Of a DNA stretch of 64,000 bases, positions 34,188-43,807 are shown in pieces. The translations under genes and the position numbers were made by a program. The DNA lies in assembly GCA_902363375.1 (NCBI GenBank), contig CABIZX010000001.1, forward strand, positions 992,001 to 1,056,000, written 5' to 3'. The stretch comes from Clostridiaceae bacterium (GTDB lineage Bacteria > Bacillota > Clostridia > Clostridiales > Clostridiaceae). Under the pieces are notes generated by a model, which was given only the letters and a program-made list of their open reading frames with translations, was not told the DNA's origin and ran no database searches. Numbering within the stretch: position 1 is the stretch's first letter; every line of letters begins with the position of its first letter.

Positions 34188-35852
34188 ATGGAAGAGAAAA
34201 AGTTCATTAAAGTAATACCATTAGGTGGCTTAGGTGAAATAGGTAAAAATATTACTGCTATAGAATACGATAAAGAAATCATAGTTATAGATTGCGGGAT
34301 AGCTTTCCCTGATGAAGAAATGTATGGAGTAGATTTAATTATACCAGACATAACTTACTTAATGGATAACAAAGAGAAGGTGAAGGCTTTTGTTCTCACT
34401 CATGGACATGAGGACCATATTGGATCTTTACCTTATATTTTAAAGGAATTAAATATACCAGTGTATGGAACTAGATTAACATTAGGCATATTAGAAAATA
34501 AATTAAAGGAGCATTCTTTAGAAAAAAAATGTACGCTGAAAACTGTAGAAGTTGGAGATATCATTGAATTTGAAGATATTAAGGTAGAATTTATAAGAAA
34601 TACTCATAGTATAGCTGATTCATGCTCCTTAGCTATTCATACGCCAATAGGAAATATACTTCATACGGGAGATTTTAAAATTGATTATACACCAATTGAT
34701 GGATTAGTTATGGATTTAGAAAGGATATCTCAATTAGGTAGAGAAGGGATATTACTATTAATGGCAGATAGTACTAATGTAGAAAGACAAGGTCATAGCT
34801 TATCAGAGAGATTTATAGGTCAAACTTTGAACAAAATTTTTTCTACAGCTACAGGAAGAGTAATAGTTGCAACCTTTGCCTCTAATATACATAGAATGCA
34901 GCAGATAGCTGATGCTTCAGTTAAATATAAAAGAAAAGTTGCTTTTAGTGGTAGGAGTATGGAAAATATATCTAAGGTAGCCATGGAATTAGGATATTTA
35001 CATATCCCAGAAGGAATTATTATAAATGTAGATGATATAGGTAATTATAGAAATGATGAGATAACAATTATAACTACAGGAAGCCAAGGAGAGTCTATGG
35101 CAGCCCTTGCAAGGATAGCTTTTTCAAATCATAGAAAAATTCAATTAGAACCTGATGACTTGTTTATTATATCAGCATCACCTATACCAGGTAATGGTAA
35201 ACTTATATCTAAAGTTATCAATGAACTTTACAGAAGAGGAGCTGATGTCATATATGAAGCATTAGAAGATGTTCATGTATCAGGGCATGCTTGTCAAGAA
35301 GAGTTAAAGTTAATTCACACCTTAGCACATCCTAAATATTTCATGCCAGTTCATGGAGAGTATAGACATTTGAAGCATCATAAGGATTTAGCAAAAAGCT
35401 TAGGTATGGAGGATAAGGACATATTTATAATGAATACAGGAGATGTGTTAGAGATTTCAGAAGATAAAGCTAGAGTATCCGGAAGAGTTCATACTGGCAG
35501 AGTACTTGTAGATGGTATAGGTGTTGGAGATGTAGGTAATATAGTATTAAGAGATAGAAAATATTTAGGTCAAGATGGTATGGTGGTAGTAGTTGTGACT
35601 ATAGAAAGAGAAAGTTACAGCATAGTTGCAGGGCCAGACATTATAACTAGAGGTTTTGTTTATGCTAAAGAAGCTGAAGATATGATCAATCAAGTAAGGG
35701 AGATAGCTAGAGAAGAAATTGAAAAATCATTAGATAATAAACAAATAGAATGGTATGGATTAAAGGCTAATGTAAAAAAATCTATAGAGAGCTTTTTATA
35801 TAATGAAACTAAGAGACGACCAACTATATTCCCAATAATAATGGAGGTATAA
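34188..35852 (+). CDS. rnj: Ribonuclease J
   Basis: 554 aa, the family length. The metallo-beta-lactamase core has THGHEDHIGSLPY (H72, H74, D76, H77), an RNTHSIADS segment, LHTGDFKIDYTP and LMADSTNVERQG. The beta-CASP domain shows ASNIHRMQQIADA and the C-terminal VHVSGHACQEELK, MPVHGEYRHL. RNase J is the 5'-3' exonuclease and endonuclease of mRNA decay and rRNA maturation in Firmicutes. AAGGAAGGG precedes the ATG. It is monocistronic with a strong terminator. Whether a second copy exists elsewhere is not visible. Confidence 0.95.
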   Translation: MEEKKFIKVIPLGGLGEIGKNITAIEYDKEIIVIDCGIAFPDEEMYGVDLIIPDITYLMDNKEKVKAFVLTHGHEDHIGSLPYILKELNIPVYGTRLTLGILENKLKEHSLEKKCTLKTVEVGDIIEFEDIKVEFIRNTHSIADSCSLAIHTPIGNILHTGDFKIDYTPIDGLVMDLERISQLGREGILLLMADSTNVERQGHSLSERFIGQTLNKIFSTATGRVIVATFASNIHRMQQIADASVKYKRKVAFSGRSMENISKVAMELGYLHIPEGIIINVDDIGNYRNDEITIITTGSQGESMAALARIAFSNHRKIQLEPDDLFIISASPIPGNGKLISKVINELYRRGADVIYEALEDVHVSGHACQEELKLIHTLAHPKYFMPVHGEYRHLKHHKDLAKSLGMEDKDIFIMNTGDVLEISEDKARVSGRVHTGRVLVDGIGVGDVGNIVLRDRKYLGQDGMVVVVVTIERESYSIVAGPDIITRGFVYAKEAEDMINQVREIAREEIEKSLDNKQIEWYGLKANVKKSIESFLYNETKRRPTIFPIIMEV

Positions 35853-35860
35853 AAGTTGTT

Positions 35861-35910
35861 AAACAACATGCTACAAAATGTATAAAACATTGTAGCATGT
35901 TGTTTGTTTT
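35861..35910 (+). terminator. Terminator of the RNase J gene
   Basis: AAACAACATGCTACA (35861-35875) pairs with TGTAGCATGTTGTTT (35891-35905), followed by GTTTT. Confidence 0.93.
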
Positions 35911-35988
35911 ACAATGAATTATTTGTAATATTTAGAGTTTAGTTTAATAGATTTATATTATATGATTTATTAGATTAGGAGGAATATT

Positions 35989-36645
35989 ATGGATGATAGA
36001 ACTATAAGAGTTAAGGGTTTGGGAAAGGCATCAGTACCGCCAGATACTATAGAGATTAATATGATATTAACTACAGTAAAGCCTACCTATGAAGAGGCTA
36101 TGAATGCTGCTAGTAGAGACTTAGATGAGTTAAGAGGGTGCCTAAGAAGCGCAGGCTTTGATAAAAGAGATATAAAAACCACCAATTTTAGAGTAGATAC
36201 TAAATATGAAAGTGTAACTGACCCAAATGGAAACTTCAAAAGGGTTTTTGTTGGGTATGAAGTTACAAATAACTTAAGAATAGAATTTGATCAAAATAGT
36301 ATGAGATTAGCTAGGGTACTTAGCGCTCTTTCTAGCTGTTCTGCAACTCCTGAATTTTCTATTAGATACAAAGTTAAAGATGATACAGAAATTAAAAATT
36401 TACTTCTAGAAAGAGCTATAGATGATGCAAGAATGAAAGCTAAAGTAATGGCAGAAGCAGCAGGAGTAAGACTCGGAAAAGTGATAAGTATAGACTATAG
36501 CTTTGGAGACATTCAGCTTTACAAAGATGTCTATACAATGGATAAGAGCTTACTTGCTACAGGACAAGCTCCAATAATTGACATAGAACCGGATAATATA
36601 GATATAGAAGATACAGTTACTGTGGTTTGGAGAATTGAAAACTAA
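35989..36645 (+). CDS. SIMPL (DUF541) domain protein
   Basis: 218 aa. IRVKGLGKASVPPDTIEINMIL at the N-terminus, SAGFDKRDIKTTNFRVDTKYE in the middle and AIDDARMKAKVMAEAAGVRLGKVISIDYS toward the end define the SIMPL fold. Many family members are exported, but no signal peptide is present here, so this one is cytoplasmic. Roles are poorly known; other members take part in stress resistance or cell-surface functions. AGGAGG precedes the ATG. Confidence 0.88.
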   Translation: MDDRTIRVKGLGKASVPPDTIEINMILTTVKPTYEEAMNAASRDLDELRGCLRSAGFDKRDIKTTNFRVDTKYESVTDPNGNFKRVFVGYEVTNNLRIEFDQNSMRLARVLSALSSCSATPEFSIRYKVKDDTEIKNLLLERAIDDARMKAKVMAEAAGVRLGKVISIDYSFGDIQLYKDVYTMDKSLLATGQAPIIDIEPDNIDIEDTVTVVWRIEN

Positions 36646-36749
36646 TGTTTTATACATGAGTGGACTTTAGCTTTCAATTGATGGTTTGTAATACCTAATA
36701 ATAGTAGCGATTAAAGTCTTATAGTTAGGCTAGGTTGAAAATTAAAGTG

Positions 36750-36781
36750 ATAAAATATACAAGCTATAAAATATACAAGCT
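36750..36781. repeat. Two tandem copies of a 16-bp unit
   Basis: ATAAAATATACAAGCT occurs twice in a row (36750-36765, 36766-36781) just before a hairpin. Only two copies are present. Confidence 0.85.
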
Positions 36782-36786
36782 ATAAG

Positions 36787-36843
36787 AAGATAGCGTTCTG
36801 TAACTAAACAGCGAATATGTTACAAGAGCACTATCTTTTTTTA
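36787..36843 (+). terminator. Terminator-like hairpin in the SIMPL-desulfidase gap
   Basis: AAGATAG with TTCTGTAAC pairs with GTTACAAGA and CTATCTT, then TTTTTT. It probably ends the SIMPL transcript. Confidence 0.75.
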
Positions 36844-36962
36844 TATTGTAAACTTAAATAAATGATTACGCTTTAATAGAAATTTATAATTTGACTTAAA
36901 AAAATCTAAATGATAATCTGATAGTGGAATTTATAGTATTAAAAGGAAGGAAGTAAGTTTTA

Positions 36963-37514
36963 TTGAAGAGGAATAAAAAAATAGTATTATTGGCTCATTG
37001 TTTATTGAATGTTAATGCAAAAGTTGAAGGAATAGCAACAGTTGAAGCAGCTCCTATCAATTTAATAAATAAGATATTAGAAAAAGGCTATGGAATAATA
37101 CAATTACCTTGTATAGAACAAATCGTATGTGGAATTAAACGATGGGGACAAGTGAAAGAGCAGTTGGATAACCCTCATTTTAGAAATATATGTGTTCAGC
37201 AATTAACCCCAGTTTTAAACCAAGTTATAGACTTTATAGATAATGGATACAAAATTGGAGCAGTCATTGGAATAGATGGAAGTCCTTCCTGTGGAGTGAA
37301 TTTTACTTGCAGTGGTAATTGGGGAGGCGAAGTTGGACATGGATATGGTTTAGATGAAAAAATTCAAAGTTTAAAAGAAATATCGAAATCCGGGGTAATG
37401 ATAGAAGTGCTAAAGCAAATGCTAGAAGAGAATAACATAAATTTAAAATTTATTGCTGTAGATGAAACAGCTCCTGAAGATAGTATAGAAAAAATTATTA
37501 ATGAAATATGCTAG
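36963..37514 (+). CDS. TudS-related putative desulfidase (CD3072-like)
   Basis: 183 aa from a TTG after AAGGAAGG. Three Cys suited to a [4Fe-4S] cluster are present: LLAHCLLNVNAKVEG, IIQLPCIEQIVCGIKRWG, and GIDGSPSCGVNF. These match the DUF523/TudS family, in which TudS removes sulfur from thiouracil. The CD3072 branch is known by homology only. Three ABC-transporter genes for a polar amino acid-type substrate follow 41 bp later, suggesting that it acts on an imported thio-compound. That link is inference. Confidence 0.85.
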   Translation: MKRNKKIVLLAHCLLNVNAKVEGIATVEAAPINLINKILEKGYGIIQLPCIEQIVCGIKRWGQVKEQLDNPHFRNICVQQLTPVLNQVIDFIDNGYKIGAVIGIDGSPSCGVNFTCSGNWGGEVGHGYGLDEKIQSLKEISKSGVMIEVLKQMLEENNINLKFIAVDETAPEDSIEKIINEIC

Positions 37515-37555
37515 AAATAGTATATATAGATTTTTAATAGAAAGAAGGAGTTAAA

Positions 37556-38389
37556 ATGAAAATTAAGCCATTGATTAGTTTAATACTTATAACAGGATTA
37601 TCGGTAGGTTTATTTACAGGATGTGGCACAAAGAATGAAGGAAATGTGGATTCTGACAAAGGAAAAGTTGTTGCGGATGAATCTTTTTCAAAGGTTAAAG
37701 AAAGTGGAGAATTAAAAATAGGCTTATGTCCAGAGTATCCACCTTTCGAAAGTATAAATGAAAAAGGAGAGATAGAAGGATTTGATCCAAGTCTGGCATC
37801 AGCAATAGCAGAGAATATGGGAGTAAAAGCAACATTTTTAAATACGCCATGGGAAGGATTAATAGCGGGACTTAATAATGGTGAATTTGATGTTGTTATG
37901 TCTGCTATGTCACCAGAGGAAGCAACTGCTGCTACTGAAGCTGTGAATTTAAGTGAAGTATATTATGAAATTGGAGATATTATAGTTGTAAGAGCTGATG
38001 AAAAGGAAATTAAATCAAAAGAAGATTTAATAGGGAAAACTATAGGAGTTCAGACAGGTAGTGCTGCAGAGCAGGCAGCAGGTAAACTCGAAGGTATGGG
38101 AATTAAGATAGCAGCTGTAAACCCATATAATAGAAATTCTGATGCATTTGCAGAGTTAGAAAATGGTAGAATTGATGCTGTTGTAGTAGGAATTGCTTAT
38201 GCAGCCACTCAAGCAAAAGAAAACAAAAATATTAAAGTAATAAATGACCCAATACAAAATTGTGGTATTGTAGTAGTAGCTAAAAAGGACGCTAAAGAAT
38301 TAACTAATAAAATTAATGAATCCATTAAAGTAACCAAAGAAAATGGAAGTTATGATAAAGCAGAAAAACAGTGGCTATCAGTTGATTAG
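37556..38389 (+). CDS. Amino acid-type ABC transporter substrate-binding lipoprotein
   Basis: 277 aa. The signal peptide ends at a lipobox (LFTGC, Cys23). The family 3 solute-binding pattern follows: LKIGLCPEYPPFESINEKGEIEGFDPSLASAIAENMG, WEGLIAGLNNGEFDVVMSAMS, and GKTIGVQTGSAAEQAA. It captures a polar amino acid or similar small molecule at the cell surface. AGAAGGAG precedes the ATG. It is second in an operon desulfidase, binding protein, permease, ATPase. Confidence 0.92.
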   Translation: MKIKPLISLILITGLSVGLFTGCGTKNEGNVDSDKGKVVADESFSKVKESGELKIGLCPEYPPFESINEKGEIEGFDPSLASAIAENMGVKATFLNTPWEGLIAGLNNGEFDVVMSAMSPEEATAATEAVNLSEVYYEIGDIIVVRADEKEIKSKEDLIGKTIGVQTGSAAEQAAGKLEGMGIKIAAVNPYNRNSDAFAELENGRIDAVVVGIAYAATQAKENKNIKVINDPIQNCGIVVVAKKDAKELTNKINESIKVTKENGSYDKAEKQWLSVD

Positions 38390-38404
38390 TAGAAGGAAAG
38401 TATT

Positions 38405-39070
38405 ATGTCAAATTTAGATTTTTCAGTTATAACACCGTATTTTCCAATGTTTTTAAAAGCTGCAAGTATAACTTTACAAGTAGGTATAGGAGCCTTTATA
38501 TTAGCAGTAGTTATTGCAATAATAGTAGGAACCTTAAGAATAAAAAGATTACCTAAAGTTATAAATTTTCTTTTAGGAGTTTATGTTGAGTTCTTTAGAG
38601 GAACACCACTTCTTATTCAATTATTTGTAGTCTACTATGGGCTACCTTCTTTTGGAATAAAGGTACCAGCTATGGCAGCATCCATAATGACAATAGGTAT
38701 AAATAGTGGTGCATATTTATCAGAAGCAGTAAGAGCATCTATTCTAGCCATTGATAAAGGACAATATGAAGCAGCATCAGTATTAGGTTATAATAGCGTT
38801 CAAACTACGGTACATATCATATTGCCACAAGCTCTAAGGATTGTAATACCATCATTTATGAATGGATTTTCTTCTATGGTAAAAGAAACTTCTTTAATAT
38901 CTGTACTACCAATTATAGAGATGACAAAGTTAGGAAATCAAATTTATGCTAAAACATATCATCCTTTTGAAATCTATATTACATTGGCTATAGTATATTT
39001 TGCTATGACATACTCTGTTACCTTTCTTGCTAAATGGCTAGAGAGGAGGTTATCTGTATGGGTAAACTAA
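38405..39070 (+). CDS. Amino acid-type ABC transporter permease
   Basis: 221 aa, five to six membrane helices. Contains the HisMQ-type motif VYVEFFRGTPLLIQLFVVYYGLP and the EAA loop (YEAASVLGYNSVQTTVHIILPQALRIVIPSF) that contacts the ATPase. It lies 15 bp after the binding protein gene, and its end overlaps the ATPase gene by 13 bp. Confidence 0.93.
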   Translation: MSNLDFSVITPYFPMFLKAASITLQVGIGAFILAVVIAIIVGTLRIKRLPKVINFLLGVYVEFFRGTPLLIQLFVVYYGLPSFGIKVPAMAASIMTIGINSGAYLSEAVRASILAIDKGQYEAASVLGYNSVQTTVHIILPQALRIVIPSFMNGFSSMVKETSLISVLPIIEMTKLGNQIYAKTYHPFEIYITLAIVYFAMTYSVTFLAKWLERRLSVWVN

Positions 39071-39792
39071 TTGAGGTGAGAAATGTTACTAAATCATTTG
39101 ATGATTTAACAGTTTTAGATGAATTGAACTTGAAAGTTGACAGTGGTGAGGTTGTCGCTATTATTGGTTCAAGCGGCTCAGGCAAAAGCACTTTAGTTAG
39201 ATGTATTACTGGATTAGAATCAATTGAGCAAGGAGAAATTTTCATAAGGAATCAGTCTGTTAAAGGGGTAAAATCAACTAATGGACTTATAGGCATGGTA
39301 TTTCAAAATTTTAACCTATTTCCTCACTATAGCGTTGTAGAGAATATTTCTAAGCCATGTGAAATAGTTAAAAAAATGAGCAAGCAAGAAGCTAGGGAAA
39401 AGGCAAAGAAATTACTTGATAAAGTTCATATTTTAGATAAGATGAATCAATATCCAAGTAGTTTATCTGGAGGTCAAAAGCAAAGAGTAGCTATTGCTAG
39501 GGCTTTAGCCATGGAACCTGAAATTATGATTTTTGATGAACCATCCTCGTCCTTGGACCCAGAGCTCTCTCATGAAGTATTTGAATCTATTAGTGAGTTA
39601 GCTAAAGATGGACAAACTATGATAATAGTAACCCATGAAATTAATGCAATTAAGCATTTTGCTACGAGAGTTATATTTCTTCATAAAGGTAAAATAGAAG
39701 TGGATGGAAGCTCTAGTTATGTACTTGAACAATGCAATAACCCAAATTTAAAAAAATTCTTACAAAGAGTTGATTTTGGAGATTTGAAATAG
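39058..39792 (+). CDS. Amino acid-type ABC transporter ATP-binding protein
   Basis: 244 aa. AGGAGG inside the permease gene selects the ATG at 39058 rather than the in-frame ATG at 39034, which overlaps that site. Walker A GSSGSGKST, Q-loop VFQNFNLFPH, signature LSGGQKQR, Walker B IMIFDEPSS (E intact) and the H-loop VTHE are all present. It energises uptake by the preceding permease and binding protein. Strong terminator after. Confidence 0.95.
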   Translation: MGKLIEVRNVTKSFDDLTVLDELNLKVDSGEVVAIIGSSGSGKSTLVRCITGLESIEQGEIFIRNQSVKGVKSTNGLIGMVFQNFNLFPHYSVVENISKPCEIVKKMSKQEAREKAKKLLDKVHILDKMNQYPSSLSGGQKQRVAIARALAMEPEIMIFDEPSSSLDPELSHEVFESISELAKDGQTMIIVTHEINAIKHFATRVIFLHKGKIEVDGSSSYVLEQCNNPNLKKFLQRVDFGDLK

Positions 39793-39838
39793 TTAACAAA
39801 AATAAAGGCTAGCTTTATAGCTAAGTTAAGATTTAAGT

Positions 39839-39887
39839 AAATGTTTAATTACTTATTAATATTATGATGGGTAATTAAACATTTTAT
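39839..39887 (+). terminator. Terminator of the desulfidase-ABC operon
   Basis: AAATGTTTAATTAC (39839-39852) pairs perfectly with GTAATTAAACATTT (39871-39884). The following 39888-40103 is AT-rich with nothing nameable. Confidence 0.88.
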
Positions 39888-40103
39888 TAAATCAAGAACT
39901 TATTTTATAGCTACCTTTTTAATATTTTTTGAATAACATGGCTAGAATACAAAAGAAACTTTGAAATAAACGGATATTTAAGTAAAATTAAATACATCAT
40001 ATAAAACTAATGGAAATATGGAAGTTAATGAAAACATAGAGCAAATTTGTTATAATAAATAGGAATTATTTTATCAATAATAGTAAAGAAAGAGTGAAGA
40101 TAG

Positions 40104-41390
40104 ATGGACGGAAAAGGTCATCAAACGCAATGGAGGCGTTTAGACAATACGGCAAAGTTATTTCCTGTTATTGCTAATGAAAACTTAAGTAATGTTTTCA
40201 GAGTATCTGTTACCTTAAAGGAAAATATAATACAAGAGATTTTACAACAGGCTTTAGAAGAAGTGCTTCCTTGGTTTGAGGGGTTTAATGTAAGACTTAG
40301 AAGGGGATTCTTTTGGTATTACTTTGAGGGTAATAAAAAGGTACCTATAGTTGAAAAAGAAGCTACATATCCATGCAAATATATAGATCCTCATAGCAAT
40401 CAACAATTTTTATTTAGAGTATCATATTATGAAAAAAGAATTAATTTAGAAGTTTTTCATGCAATAACAGATGGTATGGGAGCTATTAATTTTTTAAAGG
40501 AACTTACTTATCATTATATAGAATTGCTTAAAACTCAGGATTCCCATAACAAACAGTATAGAAGGCCTAGTAGAGAATGTATACTAGATACTGAGGATAG
40601 TTATTTAAAAAACTATAAAAGACTATCTAATAAACCTTATAGTAATAAAAGGGCTTATCAACTAAAAGGGGAATTATTATATCTGGATACAGTAAGTGTT
40701 ATTCATGGATATGTTGATTTAGCTGATCTTAAAAAAAAGTGTAAGGAGAAAGGGGTAAGTGTAACTAAATACTTAATGGCTCTACTCATATGGTGTATTT
40801 ATGAAGAATATTTAAATAAGCAAAAACATAAAGATCCTATATCAATTAATTTACCAATAAATCTGAGAGCTTTTTTTGAATCTACAACTACTATGAATTT
40901 TTTTGCTATAACTGCCATAGAGTTTCTATCAGAAGATAGAGATTATACATTTGAAGATATATTATCCATTGTTAATAAGCAAATGAATGAGAATATAACT
41001 AAAGAAAAGCTGGAAGAAACTATTTCTTATAATGTATCCAATGAAAAAAAATATTTAGTTAGGTTTGCTCCACTATTTGTTAAATATATTGCGTTACAGC
41101 TAGTCTATAGAAGGGTAAGTCGACGAAATACTATGACTTTATCTAACTTAGGTGCTATAAAGGTTCTTCCTGAATTTGAAGAGTATATAGAGGGGTTTCA
41201 TTTTATTATAGGAGTATCTAAAAAGCAGAAGATGAAGTGTGGGGTATGCTCTTATAAAGATAAAGTGGTGGTGACTTTTTCATCAGTTCTAAAAGATGCG
41301 TATTTACAAAGAGCTTTCTTTAGAGCTTTAACTAAGGAAGGTATTGATGTAACAATAGAAAGTAATGGGGTGCTAAATGAAAAGGTGTAG
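40104..41390 (+). CDS. Condensation-domain-like acyltransferase
   Basis: 428 aa. The CoA-dependent acyltransferase/condensation fold is shown by the HxxxD motif (HAITDGMGAINFLKEL, near residue 120), a later DFGWG-like region replaced by MTLSNLGAIKVLPE, and YIEGFHFIIGVSKKQ. Clostridial relatives are annotated alcohol acetyltransferase or hypothetical. It is followed, with a 14-bp overlap, by a DUF6320 protein and then an alpha/beta hydrolase, a set that I recall as conserved. The cluster may make and turn over an acylated envelope or secondary metabolite; inference only. Confidence 0.75.
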   Translation: MDGKGHQTQWRRLDNTAKLFPVIANENLSNVFRVSVTLKENIIQEILQQALEEVLPWFEGFNVRLRRGFFWYYFEGNKKVPIVEKEATYPCKYIDPHSNQQFLFRVSYYEKRINLEVFHAITDGMGAINFLKELTYHYIELLKTQDSHNKQYRRPSRECILDTEDSYLKNYKRLSNKPYSNKRAYQLKGELLYLDTVSVIHGYVDLADLKKKCKEKGVSVTKYLMALLIWCIYEEYLNKQKHKDPISINLPINLRAFFESTTTMNFFAITAIEFLSEDRDYTFEDILSIVNKQMNENITKEKLEETISYNVSNEKKYLVRFAPLFVKYIALQLVYRRVSRRNTMTLSNLGAIKVLPEFEEYIEGFHFIIGVSKKQKMKCGVCSYKDKVVVTFSSVLKDAYLQRAFFRALTKEGIDVTIESNGVLNEKV

Positions 41391-42048
41391 AAGATGTCAG
41401 ATAAATGTATTAGATGAAACTCATACCTGTCCTCTATGTAGAGGAGTTCTAGAGTATGAGGAAATAAATAATGAAGCAACTAATATGTATCCTAATGTAG
41501 AGTTTGATATAGATAAATATAAGAGAATAAAAAGAGTTTTTTTATTTATTTTAACGGTGATATCTGTAGTTTTGGGATTTATAAATTATATTACGTATTC
41601 AGGAGTTATTTGGTCTTTAATTGCAGTGGTTGGAATTATATACTTTGCGGTAACAGTAACTTATTCCATTATGAATAATGCTAATTTAGCTTCAAAAATC
41701 CTAGTTCAAACCATAGGAGCAGGAATATTAGTTGTAGTTATCGATAATGTCACAGGGTATATAGGTTGGTCCGTAAATTATGCAATACCTGCCATGATAT
41801 TATTTGCTAATTTAGCTATTGTGCTTCTTATGATAGTAAATCCTATGAATTGGCAAAGTTATTTCATGTATCAAATTGCTATTACTATTTTTAGCTTTAT
41901 TCCTTTAATTTTATTTTGGGTAAAGTTAATAAATAGACCATTCTTAGCTATTTTAACCAGTGTTGCTTCAATTCTTATTTTAATTGGTACTATAGTATTT
42001 GGTGATAGAAGCGTAAAAAATGAGTTGATTCGTAGATTTAACACCTAG
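41377..42048 (+). CDS. DUF6320 membrane protein with a zinc ribbon
   Basis: 223 aa. An N-terminal CRRCQINVLDETHTCPLC pair (C-x2-C, C-x2-C) forms a zinc ribbon, followed by six hydrophobic segments (residues 50-215). The pattern fits DUF6320. Overlapping the acyltransferase gene by 14 bp and only 10 bp before the hydrolase, it looks like the membrane part of one pathway. Function unknown. Confidence 0.82.
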   Translation: MKRCRRCQINVLDETHTCPLCRGVLEYEEINNEATNMYPNVEFDIDKYKRIKRVFLFILTVISVVLGFINYITYSGVIWSLIAVVGIIYFAVTVTYSIMNNANLASKILVQTIGAGILVVVIDNVTGYIGWSVNYAIPAMILFANLAIVLLMIVNPMNWQSYFMYQIAITIFSFIPLILFWVKLINRPFLAILTSVASILILIGTIVFGDRSVKNELIRRFNT

Positions 42049-42058
42049 GAGAGAGAAG

Positions 42059-42979
42059 ATGAAGGAGAAAAAGACAAGTATTCGTGGAAACTTAGTTAGA
42101 GAGTTAATTTCTAATATTACAGATACTTCTTTAGGAGAACCAATTCAAACAGGAAAATTTAGAAAGCATCCTGTGGAACCTCAATGGAAGTGCCCTAATG
42201 GATATTTATATGAAAAAATAGTTAGAGATAACTTAGTTATGGAATACTTAAAACCAGAAGAAAAATCTATTGGAAGAGTGATTTTACAACTTCATGGAGG
42301 CGGTTATATTGGTCCCATGAAGAATGTATATAGAAGGTTTGCAGTAAGTTACTCAGAACTGAGCAATGGCGCAGAGGTTTTAACTATTGATTATAGGGTA
42401 GCTCCAGAAAATCCATTTCCTGCGGCATTAGAAGATGCGATAACTGCATATAAATGGCTTATGGAAGAGAAGAATTATAAATCAAAAGACATAATTGTAG
42501 TGGGTGATTCTGCTGGAGGTGGATTAGCTTTAGCTCTTTGTCTTTATTTAAGGGATAATGAAATTTCAATTCCAGCAGGAATTATTGTAATGTCACCTTG
42601 GAATGATTTAACTAATAGCGGTCCAAGTTATATAGAAAATTATGAGATTGATCCTCTCTTTGGAAAGACAACAAATAATATGCTATATGAGTCTACTTAT
42701 ATAGGTGACAATGATCCTAGTAACCCATATATATCACCAATTTATGGAGATTTCACAGGGTTTCCGCCGATGCTAATGCAAGTAGGAACCCATGAGGTGC
42801 TTCTAAGTGATACTCTTACTGTAGCAGAAAAAGCTAAAAAACAAAAAGTTAAGGTTAAGTTATCTGTTTATGAAGGAATGTTTCACGTATTTCAAATGGC
42901 AGGAGATTTAATTCCTGAAAGTAAAGCCGCGTGGAAGGAAGTGGGAATTTTTACAAATAGAATTTGGAAACTTAAGTAG
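42059..42979 (+). CDS. Alpha/beta hydrolase, HSL-type esterase
   Basis: 306 aa. The oxyanion motif LHGGGYIGPM, the nucleophile VVGDSAGGGLALAL, an Asp in the late LMQVGTHEVLLSDT region and a His in GMFHVFQM give a complete catalytic triad of the hormone-sensitive-lipase family. It cuts carboxyl esters of small to medium acyl chains. No signal peptide, so cytoplasmic. It is third in the acyltransferase cluster, where it may remove or recycle acyl groups. Confidence 0.9.
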   Translation: MKEKKTSIRGNLVRELISNITDTSLGEPIQTGKFRKHPVEPQWKCPNGYLYEKIVRDNLVMEYLKPEEKSIGRVILQLHGGGYIGPMKNVYRRFAVSYSELSNGAEVLTIDYRVAPENPFPAALEDAITAYKWLMEEKNYKSKDIIVVGDSAGGGLALALCLYLRDNEISIPAGIIVMSPWNDLTNSGPSYIENYEIDPLFGKTTNNMLYESTYIGDNDPSNPYISPIYGDFTGFPPMLMQVGTHEVLLSDTLTVAEKAKKQKVKVKLSVYEGMFHVFQMAGDLIPESKAAWKEVGIFTNRIWKLK

Positions 42980-43019
42980 CTACAATGGATTTAATTATTT
43001 TGGTGAAGGGGAGAGAGTG

Positions 43020-43778
43020 TTGGAGATTATCACTGTAAATAATGAAAATATTGAAAAAGAACATATTTGTTGTGCCATCGCTGATAAAAAAGGTGAATGT
43101 CAGGTGTCATCAAAGAAAGAGTGGATGAAAGGCAGATTTCATGATGGATTAGTCTTTAAGAAAGGTAATGTGAGAGGAAAAGTCTTTATTGAATATATAC
43201 CTGCTGAGAAAGCCTGGAGCCCTATTATTGCGGATGGATACATGTTTATAAATTGTCTGTGGGTTTCGGGTCAATATAAAGGGCAGAGAATTTCTAATAG
43301 ATTATTGAATGAATGTATTATAGATAGTAAACATCAAGGTAGAAAAGGATTAGTAATCCTATCTTCGGATAAAAAAAGACCTTATTTAGCAGATAAAAAA
43401 TATTTAATGCATAAAGGCTTTTTAGTTGCTGATAAAGCAAAACCTTATTACGAGTTATTATATTTGCCTTTTAGTGAAGGAAATAGTAAACCTTCTTTTA
43501 GAACCTGTGTAAAAGAAGGAAGAATAGATGAAGTTGGATTTGTACTTTACTATAGTAATCAATGTCCCTTTACGGCTAAGTATGTACCTCTCGTTGAAGA
43601 AATAGCTAAAAGCAGGAATATTAATATTCAGGTTAAGAAATATAAAACTGTAGAGGAAGCACAGAATGCGCCATCACCATTTACTACCTATAGCTTATTT
43701 TACAATGGAGAATTCATAACAAATGAGATATTAAGTGAGAAAAAGTTTATTAAAATATTAGAAGAGAGAATGATATAG
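43020..43778 (+). CDS. YoaP-type GNAT acetyltransferase
   Basis: 252 aa. The TTG at 43020 is 6 nt after AAGGGGAG; the GTG at 43017 would be 3 nt away. Residues 1-150 are a GNAT fold (NCLWVSGQYKGQRISNRLLNECI is the acetyl-CoA motif). Residues 160-252 are the YoaP C-terminal domain with a thioredoxin-like YYSNQCPFTAKYVPLVEE motif. YoaP-like proteins are of unknown substrate. It lies 40 bp after the hydrolase and ends at a strong terminator, so it is probably the last gene of that operon. Confidence 0.85.
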   Translation: MEIITVNNENIEKEHICCAIADKKGECQVSSKKEWMKGRFHDGLVFKKGNVRGKVFIEYIPAEKAWSPIIADGYMFINCLWVSGQYKGQRISNRLLNECIIDSKHQGRKGLVILSSDKKRPYLADKKYLMHKGFLVADKAKPYYELLYLPFSEGNSKPSFRTCVKEGRIDEVGFVLYYSNQCPFTAKYVPLVEEIAKSRNINIQVKKYKTVEEAQNAPSPFTTYSLFYNGEFITNEILSEKKFIKILEERMI

Positions 43779-43807
43779 AAATATAAGATTGAATATTCAT
43801 TTCATAA

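Noticed and set aside
36750..36781. Possible start of a CRISPR or long tandem array
   Set aside because: Only two adjacent copies without spacers.
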